Assembly (NCBI RefSeq): GCF_030524025.1
Contig: NZ_JAUNHI010000001.1
Location: 69,882 to 133,881, forward strand
Reading direction: 5' to 3'
DNA length: 64,000 nucleotides
Source: Actinomyces sp.
GTDB taxonomy: Bacteria > Actinomycetota > Actinomycetes > Actinomycetales > Actinomycetaceae
Of this stretch, positions 16,075-25,644 are shown in pieces. The position numbers and the translations under genes were made by a program. Below the pieces are notes generated by a model. That model saw only the letters and a list, made by a program, of their open reading frames with translations. It did not search any database and had not been told where the DNA came from. The first letter of the stretch is position 1, and every line of letters starts with the position of its first letter.

Positions 16075-17273
16075 GGATCACCGCCGTCACCACCTGGTAC
16101 CCCACGAGGAGGGCCCCGGCCCGGGGCAGCTTCGTCGTGCGCGACCTGGCGGCCATCGCCACGGTCCACGAGGTGCGGGTCGTCCACCTCGTCCCACCGG
16201 GGGACGACGACGGCACGCGGAGGCTGCGGCACGAGGGCGTCGAGGTGCTGCGCATCCCCATGCGCCCGGCCGACCCCCGGTCGGTGGCGCGCGCTGCCCG
16301 GGCCCTGGGCCCGGCGCTCCGTGGTGCCCAGCTCGTCCACTCCATGGCCTTCTCCTCCCTGGAGCCCTTGGCCCTGCGCCGGCCCGAGGCCCCTTGGGTC
16401 CACACCGAGCACTGGTCGGCCCTGACCACCCCCGGGACCCTGCCGAGGGCGGCCCGCCTCGCCCTGCCGGCCATCTCCCGCCTGCTGGCCCTGCCCGACG
16501 TGGCCACCGCCGTGTGCGAGTTCCTGGCCGCCCCGGTGCGTGCCGTGCGCGGACGGCGCCCCACCGAGGTGGTGCCCTGCATCGTCGAGCCCTACGAGCC
16601 CGCGGAGCGCCGCGACCGGGCCGACGGCGCCCTGCGGATGGTCGGGGTCGGCGGCCTCATCGAGCGCAAGGACCCGATGCTCGCCCTCGACACCGTGGCG
16701 GCGCTCGTGTCGCGCGGCGTCGACGCCCACCTGACCTGGGTGGGGGAGGGTCCGCTGCGCGAGCAGGTCGAGGCCCGTGCGGCCGCCCCCGACCTGGCCG
16801 GGCGCATCACCCTGACCGGCTCCCTGGACACCGCCGGGGTCCGAAACGCCCTGGCCGGGGCCGACCTCTTCCTGGGGCCGACCCGCGCCGACAACTTCTT
16901 CGTCTCCGCCGCCGAGGCCGTCATCGCAGGCCGGCCCTGCGTCGTGGGCTCCACCGGCGGCCAGGGCGAGTACCTCACCGAGCGCAGCGGCCGCCTCGTC
17001 GACTCCCGGGCCCCCGAGGACTGGGCGCAGGCGGTGGTCGAGCTCGACACCGCCACCCGGGCCGCCAGCGCCCGCTCCATCGCCGCGACGATCGGCGACG
17101 CCTTCTCCACACCGGTGGTCGCCGCTGGCTACAACCGCGCCTACCGCGAGGCCCTCGCCCCACGCACCGGCCCCTGGGCGCCGGACCGGGAGCCCGGGGT
17201 CGCAGGGGACCCGGCCGACGGCGGCGCCGAGCCCGCCGCCGGGACCGGCACCGAGGGGAGGGCGCGGCCGTGA
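16071..17273 (+). CDS. GT4 family glycosyltransferase
   Basis: This 400-aa GT-B enzyme begins RITAVTTWYPTRRAPARGSFV, has the His-containing VHTEHWSAL in the acceptor domain, and a donor domain with MVGVGGLIERKDPMLALD and GADLFLGPTRADNFFVSAAEAV. The usual EX7E pair is represented by EAVIAGRPCVVGSTGGQGE. The last ~45 residues are a disordered Gly/Ala/Pro tail. It overlaps both neighbouring genes by 4 nt, so translation is coupled. The substrate is unknown. Confidence 0.8.
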   Translation: MRITAVTTWYPTRRAPARGSFVVRDLAAIATVHEVRVVHLVPPGDDDGTRRLRHEGVEVLRIPMRPADPRSVARAARALGPALRGAQLVHSMAFSSLEPLALRRPEAPWVHTEHWSALTTPGTLPRAARLALPAISRLLALPDVATAVCEFLAAPVRAVRGRRPTEVVPCIVEPYEPAERRDRADGALRMVGVGGLIERKDPMLALDTVAALVSRGVDAHLTWVGEGPLREQVEARAAAPDLAGRITLTGSLDTAGVRNALAGADLFLGPTRADNFFVSAAEAVIAGRPCVVGSTGGQGEYLTERSGRLVDSRAPEDWAQAVVELDTATRAASARSIAATIGDAFSTPVVAAGYNRAYREALAPRTGPWAPDREPGVAGDPADGGAEPAAGTGTEGRARP

Positions 17274-18544
17274 GCGCGCTGCCGCCGCAGGCCACGGCCC
17301 CGCAGGACCGCCCGGCCGGGCCGTCGACCACCGCGCGCACCGACCTGGGCCGCCCGGAGCCCGGTGGCGCCGTGGTCGACGTCGTCATCGCCTGCCACAA
17401 CCCCGCCCGTCCCGTGGGCCGCGCCGTCGCCTCCGTGCTCGAGGGCAACCCGCAGGCCTGCGTGACGGTCGTGTGCCACAACCGCCGCGCCGAGGAGATT
17501 GCGCAGGTCATCGACCCCGTCCACCGCGGCCGCGTGCGCTACCTCGAGCACCGCGACCCCCGCCCCTCGGCCTCGGGTCCTTTCAACGCGGGCATCCGGG
17601 CGGCCCGCACACCGTGGGTGTCGATCATGGGCTCCGACGACTCCCTGGCTCCCGGCGCGGTCGCCTCCTGGCTGCGCCTGGCCCGCGCCACCGGGGCCGA
17701 GTTCATCGTCCCCCGCCTGGCCCTGGGCACCCCTCGCACGATCGTGCCGACCCCCGCCGCGCGCCCCACCCGCCTGCTCGGGCCCACCCTGGCCGGTCTG
17801 GGTCCACGTCGCAGCGCGGTGCCCCGGCCGCTGGTCCTGCGTCTGGCGCTCATCGGCCGCGGCCTGTCCACCGCCTCCCTGGTCGCCGACCGCCTGTCCT
17901 ACCGCTCGGCGCCCCTGGGCCTCATGAGCGTGGCGATGCTGGCCCGTGAGGACCTGTGGCTCGTCGAGGGGGCCACCGTGGGCGGCGACGTCGCCATGGT
18001 CACCCGCATGTTCGCCACCGTCCCCACCGCCTATGACGCCCGCGGCCCGGTCTACCTTATCGGGGAGGACGCCTCGGACCGGGTCACCTACGTCGTGCGG
18101 CCGATCGCCGAGCAGCTCGGCTTCCTCGACGAGCTGCTCGACCAGGACTGGGCCCGTGCCCTGGACCTGCGCTCACGGCGCGCCGTGGCCGCCAAGATGG
18201 CTCGCATCCACCTGTTCGGCGCCGTCCACTACCGGCCCGATGCCTCGACCTGGACCCCGCAGGAGCGTGCCGACCTGGCGGCGTGCGCCGCCCACCTCGA
18301 GGCCTTCGCCCCCGGTTACGCCACGGTGCTGTCGGTGGCCGAGACCGCGCTGCTGCGGGCCTGCCTCGACCCGCAGGTGCCGGCGAGCGAGCTGATCTCC
18401 CGCAGTGCCGCCCGGCGCCGCCACGGCCGGCCCTCCACGCTGCTGACCGGCAGCCCGCTGACTATCCTGTCCCGTGAGGCTCCCCTGCGCCTCATGGGGG
18501 CCTCGGTGCTCACCAAGATGGTGCCCGCCGACAGCCGATCCTGA
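17270..18544 (+). CDS. GT2 family glycosyltransferase
   Basis: This 424-aa protein starts at GTG within the previous stop. A ~35-residue disordered N-terminus precedes a GT-A domain with VVDVVIACHNPARPVGRAV, VTVVCHNRR, FNAGIRAARTPWVSIMGSDDS (the acidic metal site is GSDDS) and LAREDLWLVEGATVGGDVAMV. The C-terminal ~170 residues are helical and may bind the acceptor. It belongs to a five-glycosyltransferase operon. The family is clear; the sugar is not. Confidence 0.75.
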   Translation: MSALPPQATAPQDRPAGPSTTARTDLGRPEPGGAVVDVVIACHNPARPVGRAVASVLEGNPQACVTVVCHNRRAEEIAQVIDPVHRGRVRYLEHRDPRPSASGPFNAGIRAARTPWVSIMGSDDSLAPGAVASWLRLARATGAEFIVPRLALGTPRTIVPTPAARPTRLLGPTLAGLGPRRSAVPRPLVLRLALIGRGLSTASLVADRLSYRSAPLGLMSVAMLAREDLWLVEGATVGGDVAMVTRMFATVPTAYDARGPVYLIGEDASDRVTYVVRPIAEQLGFLDELLDQDWARALDLRSRRAVAAKMARIHLFGAVHYRPDASTWTPQERADLAACAAHLEAFAPGYATVLSVAETALLRACLDPQVPASELISRSAARRRHGRPSTLLTGSPLTILSREAPLRLMGASVLTKMVPADSRS

Positions 18545-18559
18545 ACCACGGGAGGAAAC

Positions 18560-20269
18560 ATGCCTCGTTCGGCCACGGGAGTCATCGGTCTGCTCGCCCG
18601 GGCGGCCTCGTCGCCCACCGGGGAGAGGGCGCTGGTCGCCCTGACCCTCAGCCGCCTGACCCTGGCCCGCCGACGCGGCCGCGCCCTGGACGCCGCCCTT
18701 GAGGCCTCCCGTCGTGCCCGGTTCCTGTCCGACCGCGGCTCGACCGGCCGCGCCCACGGCCTGCTATCCGCCGCGGCCGCCCGGCTGACCGGGCCCGAGC
18801 AGGCGGTCCTGGCCGTCGAGGACGCCGCCGTCTCCCTGGACGCGGCCGAGGAGCCCCGCCGCTGGGGCCCCGCCCTCGAGGCCACCCTGGCGCTGGCGGA
18901 CGCCTCCTGGCTGGCCGGCCAGGACCGCAGGACCGAGGAGCTCCTCGACGCCGTCCTGCGCCTGCTGTTCCACCCCGAGCTGCACTTCTCATCGTCCCCC
19001 TCGGCACTGGCGGAGGACCCCGTCGACCACCTCGGGGCGCTGCACGCCTCCCACGCCTGGGCTGCGCTCACCTCCCCCCACCGCGCCCCCGAGGGCGGTG
19101 GGTCGGCATCCGCTGAGGCTGCCGGGCCGGCCGAGTCGGCTGATCCCGGCGAGGACCGGCAAGACCCGCAGACGGGTGCGGACCGTCCCCGCAGGGTGCT
19201 GTTCGTCTCGATGACCAACTGGAACTTCGTGCGCGACATCGTCGCGGACTACCGCGCCGACCCCCGCTACGAGGTGCGCACCCTCGACCCGGGGGCCCCC
19301 GGGGTCCTGCCGACCCGCCCCTCCCGCCAGGGCCTGCTGGCCCAGCGGTTGCGCACCGCACGCGCCGGCGCACCTCCCCAGGTGCCCGAGCCCGTCGCGC
19401 AGGACCTGGCCTGGGCCGAGACCATCTTCGTGGAGTGGGGAGCCGCCGCCGCGGTGTGGGTGAGCCTCGTGCGCCCCTACCTGGCGCCGCGGGCGCGCCT
19501 CATCGTGCGCGTGCACTCCTTCGAGGCCTCCACGCCCTGGCCTCAGCTCGTCGACTGGTCGGCCGTCGACGTCCTGCTCACCGTCTCCCCGGCGATCAGC
19601 GCGCTCCTCGAGGAGAGCCTCGACCTGCCCCGGAGGCTGGAGCGGGTCACCCTGCCCAACCGCGCCGTGCTCACCGACTACCACCTGCCCAAGACCGACC
19701 GGGCACCCAGGACCATCGCCATGGTCGGGTGGGGCTCGGTGCGCAAGGACCCGGGCTGGACCCTCGACGTGCTCGACCTGCTGCGCCAGGACGACCCCTC
19801 GTGGCGGCTGCTGCTCATCGGGCCGGACTTCCCCGAGGCGACCGGGCTGACCGCCTCCCAGGCCCGCACCGCCGCCGAGGTCCACGCCCGCATCGAGCGG
19901 CTCGGGCAGGCCGTGACCATCACCGGCCAGACCGACGTCGTCGCCGAGCACCTGCGTGACGCGGCCGTCATCGTGTCCTCCTCCCGCCGGGAGGGGACCC
20001 ACGAGGGCTTCATCCAGGGCGTCGCCTCCGGCGCCCTGCCCGTGTGCCGTGACTGGCCCGATGTCGCCGCCTGGGGCGGGCCCGGGGCGCTGTTCCCCAC
20101 CGAGTGGGTGGTGCGCACCCCCGCAGAGGCGGTCGAGCGGATCCGTGTCCTGGCCGACGACCACGGCTACCGCGAGGCCCAGGCCCGCCTCGTGCTGGAC
20201 CGCTGGGACTGGTCGGTCGTGCGCGGCTCCTACGACGCCCTGCTCGAGGGCCCGCGGGCCGAGGACTGA
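18560..20269 (+). CDS. Glycosyltransferase (GT4-like) with helical N-terminal domain
   Basis: This 569-aa protein follows GGGAGGAAAC at correct spacing. Residues 1-190 are Ala/Leu/Arg-rich helical sequence with no domain I recognise, followed by a short linker. Residues ~200-569 are a GT-B glycosyltransferase with VLFVSMTNWNFVRDIV, IVRVHSFEASTPWPQLV, VLLTVSPAISALL, IAMVGWGSVRKDPGW and SSSRREGTHEGFIQGVASGA. The unusual N-terminal part could bind partner enzymes. It ends the glycosyltransferase run before the sugar dehydrogenase gene. Confidence 0.72.
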   Translation: MPRSATGVIGLLARAASSPTGERALVALTLSRLTLARRRGRALDAALEASRRARFLSDRGSTGRAHGLLSAAAARLTGPEQAVLAVEDAAVSLDAAEEPRRWGPALEATLALADASWLAGQDRRTEELLDAVLRLLFHPELHFSSSPSALAEDPVDHLGALHASHAWAALTSPHRAPEGGGSASAEAAGPAESADPGEDRQDPQTGADRPRRVLFVSMTNWNFVRDIVADYRADPRYEVRTLDPGAPGVLPTRPSRQGLLAQRLRTARAGAPPQVPEPVAQDLAWAETIFVEWGAAAAVWVSLVRPYLAPRARLIVRVHSFEASTPWPQLVDWSAVDVLLTVSPAISALLEESLDLPRRLERVTLPNRAVLTDYHLPKTDRAPRTIAMVGWGSVRKDPGWTLDVLDLLRQDDPSWRLLLIGPDFPEATGLTASQARTAAEVHARIERLGQAVTITGQTDVVAEHLRDAAVIVSSSRREGTHEGFIQGVASGALPVCRDWPDVAAWGGPGALFPTEWVVRTPAEAVERIRVLADDHGYREAQARLVLDRWDWSVVRGSYDALLEGPRAED

Positions 20270-20340
20270 GCCCGTCCCAGACACGCCGGGGCGAGGCGGT
20301 ACGCTGGAGCCCACCGGACACCGCTCACGAAGGAGCTCGT

Positions 20341-21645
20341 ATGCGCATCGCCGTCGTCGCCTTGGGCAAGATCGGCCTGCCCCTGGCCGTCCAGTACGCC
20401 GAGAAGGGCCACGAGGTCGTCGGGGTGGACATCAACCCCGCCACCGTCGAGGCAGTCAACGCCGGGACCGAGCCCTTCCCCGGGGAGGCGCACCTGGCCG
20501 ACAAGCTGGCGGCCCTCAGCCCGGCGACCGGCACGGGCGCCCTGCGTGCCACGACCGACTACGCCGAGGCGGTCCCCGGTGCCGACGCCGTCGTCCTGGT
20601 CGTCCCGCTTTTCGTCGACGACGCCACGTGGGAGCCCGACTTCACGTGGATGGACGCCGCGACCGCCTCCCTTGCCGAGCATCTGACGGAGGGCACGCTC
20701 GTGTCCTACGAGACCACCCTGCCCGTGGGCACGACCCGCAACCGCTGGAAGCCCATGATCGAGCGGATCTCCGGCCTGGCCGAGGGCACCGGCTTCCACC
20801 TCGTCTTCAGCCCCGAGCGCGTCCTGACCGGCAGGGTCTTCGCCGACCTGCGCCGCTACCCCAAGCTCGTCGGCGGCCTCAACGAGGCAGGCACGCGGGC
20901 GGGCATCGCCTTCTACGAGCAGGTCCTCGACTTCGACCCCCGCCCCGACCTTCCCCGCCCCAACGGCGTGTGGGACATGGGCACCGCCGAGGCCGCCGAG
21001 ATGGCCAAGCTCGCCGAGACCACCTACCGTGACGTCAACATCGGTCTGGCCAACCAGTTCGCCGTCTACGCCGACAAGGCCGGCTTCGACATCGAGAAGG
21101 TGATCGAGGCCTGCAACTCCCAGCCCTACTCCCACATCCACCGCCCCGGCATCGCGGTGGGCGGCCACTGCATCCCGGTCTACCCGCGCCTGTACCTGTC
21201 GACCGACCCCGACGCCTCGGTGGTGCGCACGGCCCGGAGCTTCAACGCCACGATGCCCGACTACGTCGTCGCCCGCGCGGAGCAGATTATGGGGGACTTG
21301 ACGGGCCTGCGGGTCGCGGTGCTCGGGGCCTCCTACCGGGGCGGGGTCAAGGAGACCGCCTTCTCCGGGGTGTTCCCCACCGTCACCGCCCTGCGCGCCA
21401 AGGGCGCGGAGGTCCTCGTCCAGGACCCCATGTACACCGACGCGGAGATCACCGCCTTCGGGTGGACGCCCTACCACCTCGGTGAGCAGGTCGACGTGGC
21501 GGTCGTCCAGGCCGACCACGCCGAGTACGCGGCCCTGACACCGGCCGACCTGCCCGGCATCCGGCTGCTGCTCGACGGGCGCCGTGCCACCGACCCCGCC
21601 CTGTGGGTCGGCACACCCCGTCTGACCATCGGCGGGGGCGAGTGA
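20341..21645 (+). CDS. Nucleotide-sugar 6-dehydrogenase, WbpA/WecC-like
   Basis: This 434-aa NAD-dependent enzyme should oxidise C6 of UDP-GlcNAc or UDP-ManNAc to the uronic acid. It has IAVVALGKIGLPLAVQYAEKG in the Rossmann domain, SYETTLPVGTTR, FSPERVLTGRV, a central helix with AETTYRDVNIGLANQFA, and the catalytic Cys in GGHCIPVYP. The C-terminal UDP-binding domain carries VLGASYRGGVKETAFS. ATG 20341 follows AAGGAG. It differs from the ugd-type enzyme at 42018. Together with the genes at 5.3-10.5 kb it completes a UDP-ManNAc(3NAc)A-like route; a WecC role (UDP-ManNAcA) is the alternative. Confidence 0.85.
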   Translation: MRIAVVALGKIGLPLAVQYAEKGHEVVGVDINPATVEAVNAGTEPFPGEAHLADKLAALSPATGTGALRATTDYAEAVPGADAVVLVVPLFVDDATWEPDFTWMDAATASLAEHLTEGTLVSYETTLPVGTTRNRWKPMIERISGLAEGTGFHLVFSPERVLTGRVFADLRRYPKLVGGLNEAGTRAGIAFYEQVLDFDPRPDLPRPNGVWDMGTAEAAEMAKLAETTYRDVNIGLANQFAVYADKAGFDIEKVIEACNSQPYSHIHRPGIAVGGHCIPVYPRLYLSTDPDASVVRTARSFNATMPDYVVARAEQIMGDLTGLRVAVLGASYRGGVKETAFSGVFPTVTALRAKGAEVLVQDPMYTDAEITAFGWTPYHLGEQVDVAVVQADHAEYAALTPADLPGIRLLLDGRRATDPALWVGTPRLTIGGGE

Positions 21646-23639
21646 CCCCAGCGGTGGCCCTCACGGCAGCGCTGGTCCTCCTCTCCATCCTTCTCGTCCC
21701 CGGCTACGTGCTGCTCAGAGGCCTGGGAGTCCTGCGCCTCCAGGCCCTGGCGGGCGCACCCGCCATCGCCGCCCTCGAGATGGGCGGGCTGGCGATCGTC
21801 TACCACTGGACGGGCCTGGCATGGACCCGCACGACGGTCCTGGCGGGCCTGGCCCTGCTCACCCTCGCCGCCCTCCCGCTGCGCCGCCTGACCATGCGGG
21901 GCCGGCAGACCGGCCCCCAGCCGCGGCCCTGGCCGCCGCTGCTCATCGCACTGGGCCTGGCCGCACTCGTCTCCGGCACGGCGTGGATGGTGGGGGCGCG
22001 GGACATCGATGCCGCCATGCAGGCCTCCGACGGCGTGTGGCACCTCAACGCCGCCGCCTACGTGCGCACCCTGCTCGACGCCTACCCGGTGGGGGCCCTG
22101 GCCCCCATGTACTGGGGCGAGATCCACTACTACCCGGTCTCCTGGCACTCGCTCGTCGCGATCCTGCCCGCGACCGTGCCCACGAGCGCCAACCTCGTCG
22201 CCCTGGTCGGCCTGGCACTCGTGTGGCCCCTGGGCTGCGCCTCCCTCCTGGCCGCGCTGTTCCCCGTGGGCAGGCGCACCGTGCTCGACGGCCTGCCGGT
22301 GCTTGCGGGGACCCTGGCGGCCACCGCGGCCACCGCCCCCTTCGTCATGATGACGACCCTGTGGCCCTACGGCTGGTCGGTGTGCCTGCTGCCCGGTGTC
22401 CTGGCCCTCATCGTCACGGCTCGCCGGGTGCCCGCCCTCTACCTGCGCCGGGGATCGCAGTCCCCCCGGGGCGGCGCGCTGGCCGCCGCCCTGGCGGCCA
22501 TGGGACTGGTCTATGTCCATGGCGCGGCGGCCTTCAACCTGGCCGTCCTGGGCGCACCGGTCCTCCTCGTGGCCTCGCTGGAGGCCCTGCGGGGCTGGTG
22601 GAACCGCACCCCCCACTCCCGTCTCATGGTGCTGGCGGCGGGCGCGGTCGTCATCCTGCTCGTGGTCGTCGGGGCCCGCGTCTTCTGGGACCAGCTGTCG
22701 ATGCTCCTGTCCTACAGCCGCTCGCGCGCCCTGGTCTCCACCGTCTTCGTCGAGGCGCTGCGCGACGACGTCATGATCTACCGCATCCCCGACGCAGGTG
22801 TCGGCTCGGCGCTCCTGACGATCATGGCGATGGCCGGTGTCGTCGTGTCGGTGCGCCGAGAGATCCACCGCTGGGCCGTGCTGGCCGCCGCCCTGGCGAT
22901 GTTCCTGCTCGTGGCCTCGGTGTGGAGCGCCAGCCCCCTGCACATCCTGGCCACGCCCTGGTACGTGCAGAAGTCCCGCATCCTGCCGCTGCTCGAGATC
23001 CCGGTGCTCGTCCTGGCCGCCACCGCCCTGCGCGAGGCGATCATTCAGCTCCGCGCCCAGCGCGAGCGCACCGGGGCGAGCGGTGATCGCCGGTGGCGGC
23101 GGCCGGTCGCCGGCGCGCTGGCAGTGGTCGCGGGCGTCGTGCCGGTGGCCACCGCCGCCGTGCGGGCCCCGCTCCACGAACGGGTCGTGGCCTACGCCTA
23201 CCAGCCCGAGGTGAGCGTGTGGCCGGTCATGCTCGCCCCCGGCGAGCGGGAGTTCCTGGAGTCCTCCGCCGAGCTCCTGCCCGAGGGGGCCATCATCCTG
23301 TCCGAGCCGACCAACGGCTCGGCCTACTACTGGTCCCTGACCGGCACGGAGGTCGTGTTCCCCAGCCTGAGGCGCAACTCCGAGCGCGACCGCCTCTACG
23401 TCTCGGAGCATGCCACGGAGATCCGCACCGACCCCGAGGTCTGCGCCGCGTTGGGGAGGCTGGGCGCGCACTACCTCTACCTCGACGCCGACCGCTCCGA
23501 GGGGCGCGTTCCCGCGGGCGGGGAGCGCGCCCGCTGGCGCAACTCCCTCAAGAACTTCCCCATCGGCGCGCTGCGGCTTGTGGCCACCGACGGCACCCAC
23601 TCCCTGTGGCTCATCACCGCCTGCGGGTGGGAGGAGTGA
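21642..23639 (+). CDS. DUF6541-type polytopic membrane protein
   Basis: This 665-aa membrane protein starts at GTG overlapping the dehydrogenase stop. About a dozen hydrophobic segments fill residues 1-500; the first periplasmic loop contains ASDGVWHLNAAAYV and YYPVSWHSLVAILP. A soluble C-terminal domain ends with SLWLITACGWEE. Two paralogues (23668 and 29347) share this plan, the loop and the W-x-I-T-A-C ending. Size and topology recall GT-C glycosyltransferases or polymerases; function as a polymerase or sugar transferase outside the membrane is inferred. Confidence 0.75.
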   Translation: MTPAVALTAALVLLSILLVPGYVLLRGLGVLRLQALAGAPAIAALEMGGLAIVYHWTGLAWTRTTVLAGLALLTLAALPLRRLTMRGRQTGPQPRPWPPLLIALGLAALVSGTAWMVGARDIDAAMQASDGVWHLNAAAYVRTLLDAYPVGALAPMYWGEIHYYPVSWHSLVAILPATVPTSANLVALVGLALVWPLGCASLLAALFPVGRRTVLDGLPVLAGTLAATAATAPFVMMTTLWPYGWSVCLLPGVLALIVTARRVPALYLRRGSQSPRGGALAAALAAMGLVYVHGAAAFNLAVLGAPVLLVASLEALRGWWNRTPHSRLMVLAAGAVVILLVVVGARVFWDQLSMLLSYSRSRALVSTVFVEALRDDVMIYRIPDAGVGSALLTIMAMAGVVVSVRREIHRWAVLAAALAMFLLVASVWSASPLHILATPWYVQKSRILPLLEIPVLVLAATALREAIIQLRAQRERTGASGDRRWRRPVAGALAVVAGVVPVATAAVRAPLHERVVAYAYQPEVSVWPVMLAPGEREFLESSAELLPEGAIILSEPTNGSAYYWSLTGTEVVFPSLRRNSERDRLYVSEHATEIRTDPEVCAALGRLGAHYLYLDADRSEGRVPAGGERARWRNSLKNFPIGALRLVATDGTHSLWLITACGWEE

Positions 23640-23667
23640 CCGGGGTGTCGACCCGGGCGGCGACACC

Positions 23668-25590
23668 GTGAACGGGTGGTGGGCGCTGCTCGCCGGCCTG
23701 GCGGTGGGCACGGCGCTCCTCCTCGCGCCGGGCTGGGCCCTGGGCCGCTCCTGGGGGCTGCGCGGCTGGGCGACCGTCGGTGCGGCGCTGCCGCTGAGCT
23801 GTCTGGCCATCGGCTCCGCCGAGCTTGCGGCCTCGGTACTCGGCCTGGCCTGGGTGCCCGGGGGATGGGTTGTCCTGGCCGCCGTCACCGTCGTGCTCAG
23901 CGCGCCCGCCCTGCTTCTGCGCGGCCGGTGGCCCGGGCTCGAGGCCGCCGGACCGTGTCCGGCGGTGGGTCCGGCGGTGGGCTGCGCGGCCGCGGTGGCC
24001 GGGGCCGGCCTGCTCCTGGGCATGGGAGCGCCGGACTCCCCAGTCCAGGCCTACGACGCGGTCTTCCACATCAACGGAGTCCAGGCCGTCCGGGAGTCGG
24101 GCAGCGCCTCACCGCTGGGGGGCCTGGCCCTGCTCTACCACGGCGCCTCCTCCTACTACCCGACCCTGTGGCACGGCACCGCCGCCCTCCTGCCGGGCAC
24201 GCCGGTTGTGGCGACCAACGCCCTCATCGTGGTCCTCGGGGCGGTCTGCTGGCCGGTGGGCGTCGCCGCCCTCGGCGTCGAGGTGCTCGGCGGGCCCGGC
24301 TCGCCGCAGCTCGCGCACTGGGGGCGGGCCGTCGCGGTGACGACGGTGCTGGCCTCGGCCTGTGCGGCCCCCACGGTCCTGCTCACCTCGCTGGCGGTCT
24401 GGCCCTACGCCTTGTCCGTCCTGTGCCTGCCCGGCGTGCTCGTCCTGGCGGTGCGGCTGCTGCGCGCGAGCCCCGCAGTGCCGGCCCGGACCACCGGGGC
24501 CCGGCGCTCCGTGCTCCTCCTGGCGGGTGCCGCCGGGGGCGCGGTGGCCGCCCACGGCACGGGCCTGTTCAACCTTGCCGTGCTCTTGGGGCCGGCCGGG
24601 CTCCTCCTGGGGCTGCGCCGCCTGCGTGCCGACGGCCCCCCGGGACGGCGCGTGGCGGCCATCGGCGCGGTCGCGCTCCTGGTGACCGCCGCCGGGGCAT
24701 GGCTCATGCGGGCGTCGCTGGCCTCCGTCCTCGGGTATTCGCGTCCGGGGGGTTCGGCCCTGGGGACCCTCGGCCAGGCCCTGCTCGACCTGCCCCAGTA
24801 CGGCCCGCTGGCCTCCCGCGGCCTGCCCGCCGGCATCGTCCTGCTCGTTGTGGCGGTGATCGGGGCGCGGAGCCGGCAGGAGGGGACGCGCCTGTGGACG
24901 ATGACCGCGCTGAGTGCCCTCCTGCTCGTCGTCCTGGTCGGCGGACCCCAGTGGTGGGGCAGGCAGGTCGGTTTCCCGTGGTACCTCCAGAAGTCCCGGA
25001 TCGAGCCCCTCGTGCTCATCGCCGCCTTCCCCCTCGCCTTCGCCGGTTGCCGATGGCTGCTCGCGCACCGGCCGGGCCGACGCGCCGGCGCGGCCCTCCT
25101 CGCGGTGGCCCTGGCGGCGGCCGGTGCGAGGCTGCCCCTGACGGCCGCCCTGGGGGCCTCGGTCCACGACGCCGGGCGGATCGCCTACGGCACGCTCATC
25201 ACCCCCGAGGAGGTCGACTTTTACGAGCGCGCCGGGCATGTCCTGCCCGCGGACGCCGTCGTCGTCGGCGCCCCGTCCCTGGGCACCTCCTACCTGTGGT
25301 CCCTGGGGGCGGTCCGGGTCGCCTACCCCATCCGGTCGGCACCTGCCTCAGGCACCGCCGAGGCCGAGCTGGCCGCATCCGCCCCCGACCTGCGACCCGG
25401 CAGCCGCACCTGCGAGCTCCTGTCCGACATCGGCGCCGAGTACTACCTGAGCGTGGACCGCCCGGCATCGGGCTACAGCGGGGCCCCACTGCGCTGGGAC
25501 GCCGAGCTCGCGCACTGGCCCACCGACAGCATGGAGGTCGTTGCGACGAGCCCGACCGCCACGATCTGGCGGATCACCGCCTGCGGCTGA
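23668..25590 (+). CDS. DUF6541-type polytopic membrane protein
   Basis: This 640-aa paralogue of the gene just upstream starts at GTG 23668, 28 nt after it. It has the loop motifs YDAVFHINGVQAVRESG and YYPTLWHGTAALLPG, many membrane helices, WYLQKSRIEPLVLIAAFP in a late loop, and a C-terminal soluble part ending TATIWRITACG. The order and spacing suggest tandem duplication with divergence. It may be a polymerase or membrane glycosyltransferase; this is not proven by sequence. Confidence 0.75.
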   Translation: MNGWWALLAGLAVGTALLLAPGWALGRSWGLRGWATVGAALPLSCLAIGSAELAASVLGLAWVPGGWVVLAAVTVVLSAPALLLRGRWPGLEAAGPCPAVGPAVGCAAAVAGAGLLLGMGAPDSPVQAYDAVFHINGVQAVRESGSASPLGGLALLYHGASSYYPTLWHGTAALLPGTPVVATNALIVVLGAVCWPVGVAALGVEVLGGPGSPQLAHWGRAVAVTTVLASACAAPTVLLTSLAVWPYALSVLCLPGVLVLAVRLLRASPAVPARTTGARRSVLLLAGAAGGAVAAHGTGLFNLAVLLGPAGLLLGLRRLRADGPPGRRVAAIGAVALLVTAAGAWLMRASLASVLGYSRPGGSALGTLGQALLDLPQYGPLASRGLPAGIVLLVVAVIGARSRQEGTRLWTMTALSALLLVVLVGGPQWWGRQVGFPWYLQKSRIEPLVLIAAFPLAFAGCRWLLAHRPGRRAGAALLAVALAAAGARLPLTAALGASVHDAGRIAYGTLITPEEVDFYERAGHVLPADAVVVGAPSLGTSYLWSLGAVRVAYPIRSAPASGTAEAELAASAPDLRPGSRTCELLSDIGAEYYLSVDRPASGYSGAPLRWDAELAHWPTDSMEVVATSPTATIWRITACG

Positions 25591-25623
25591 CCGAGGCCGC
25601 CCCAGCCTTGAGTCAGCCGCCGG

Positions 25624-25644
25624 TGTGTGTGAAAATCACACACA
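25624..25644. promoter_or_regulatory. Palindromic operator over the start of the XRE-ImmA gene
   Basis: TGTGTGTGA, a 3-nt AAA spacer and TCACACACA form a perfect inverted repeat whose last base is the A of the start codon. The inner GAAAAT (25631-25636), 7 nt before ATG, could be the -10 box. Binding of the encoded helix-turn-helix protein here would block its own promoter. Confidence 0.65.
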
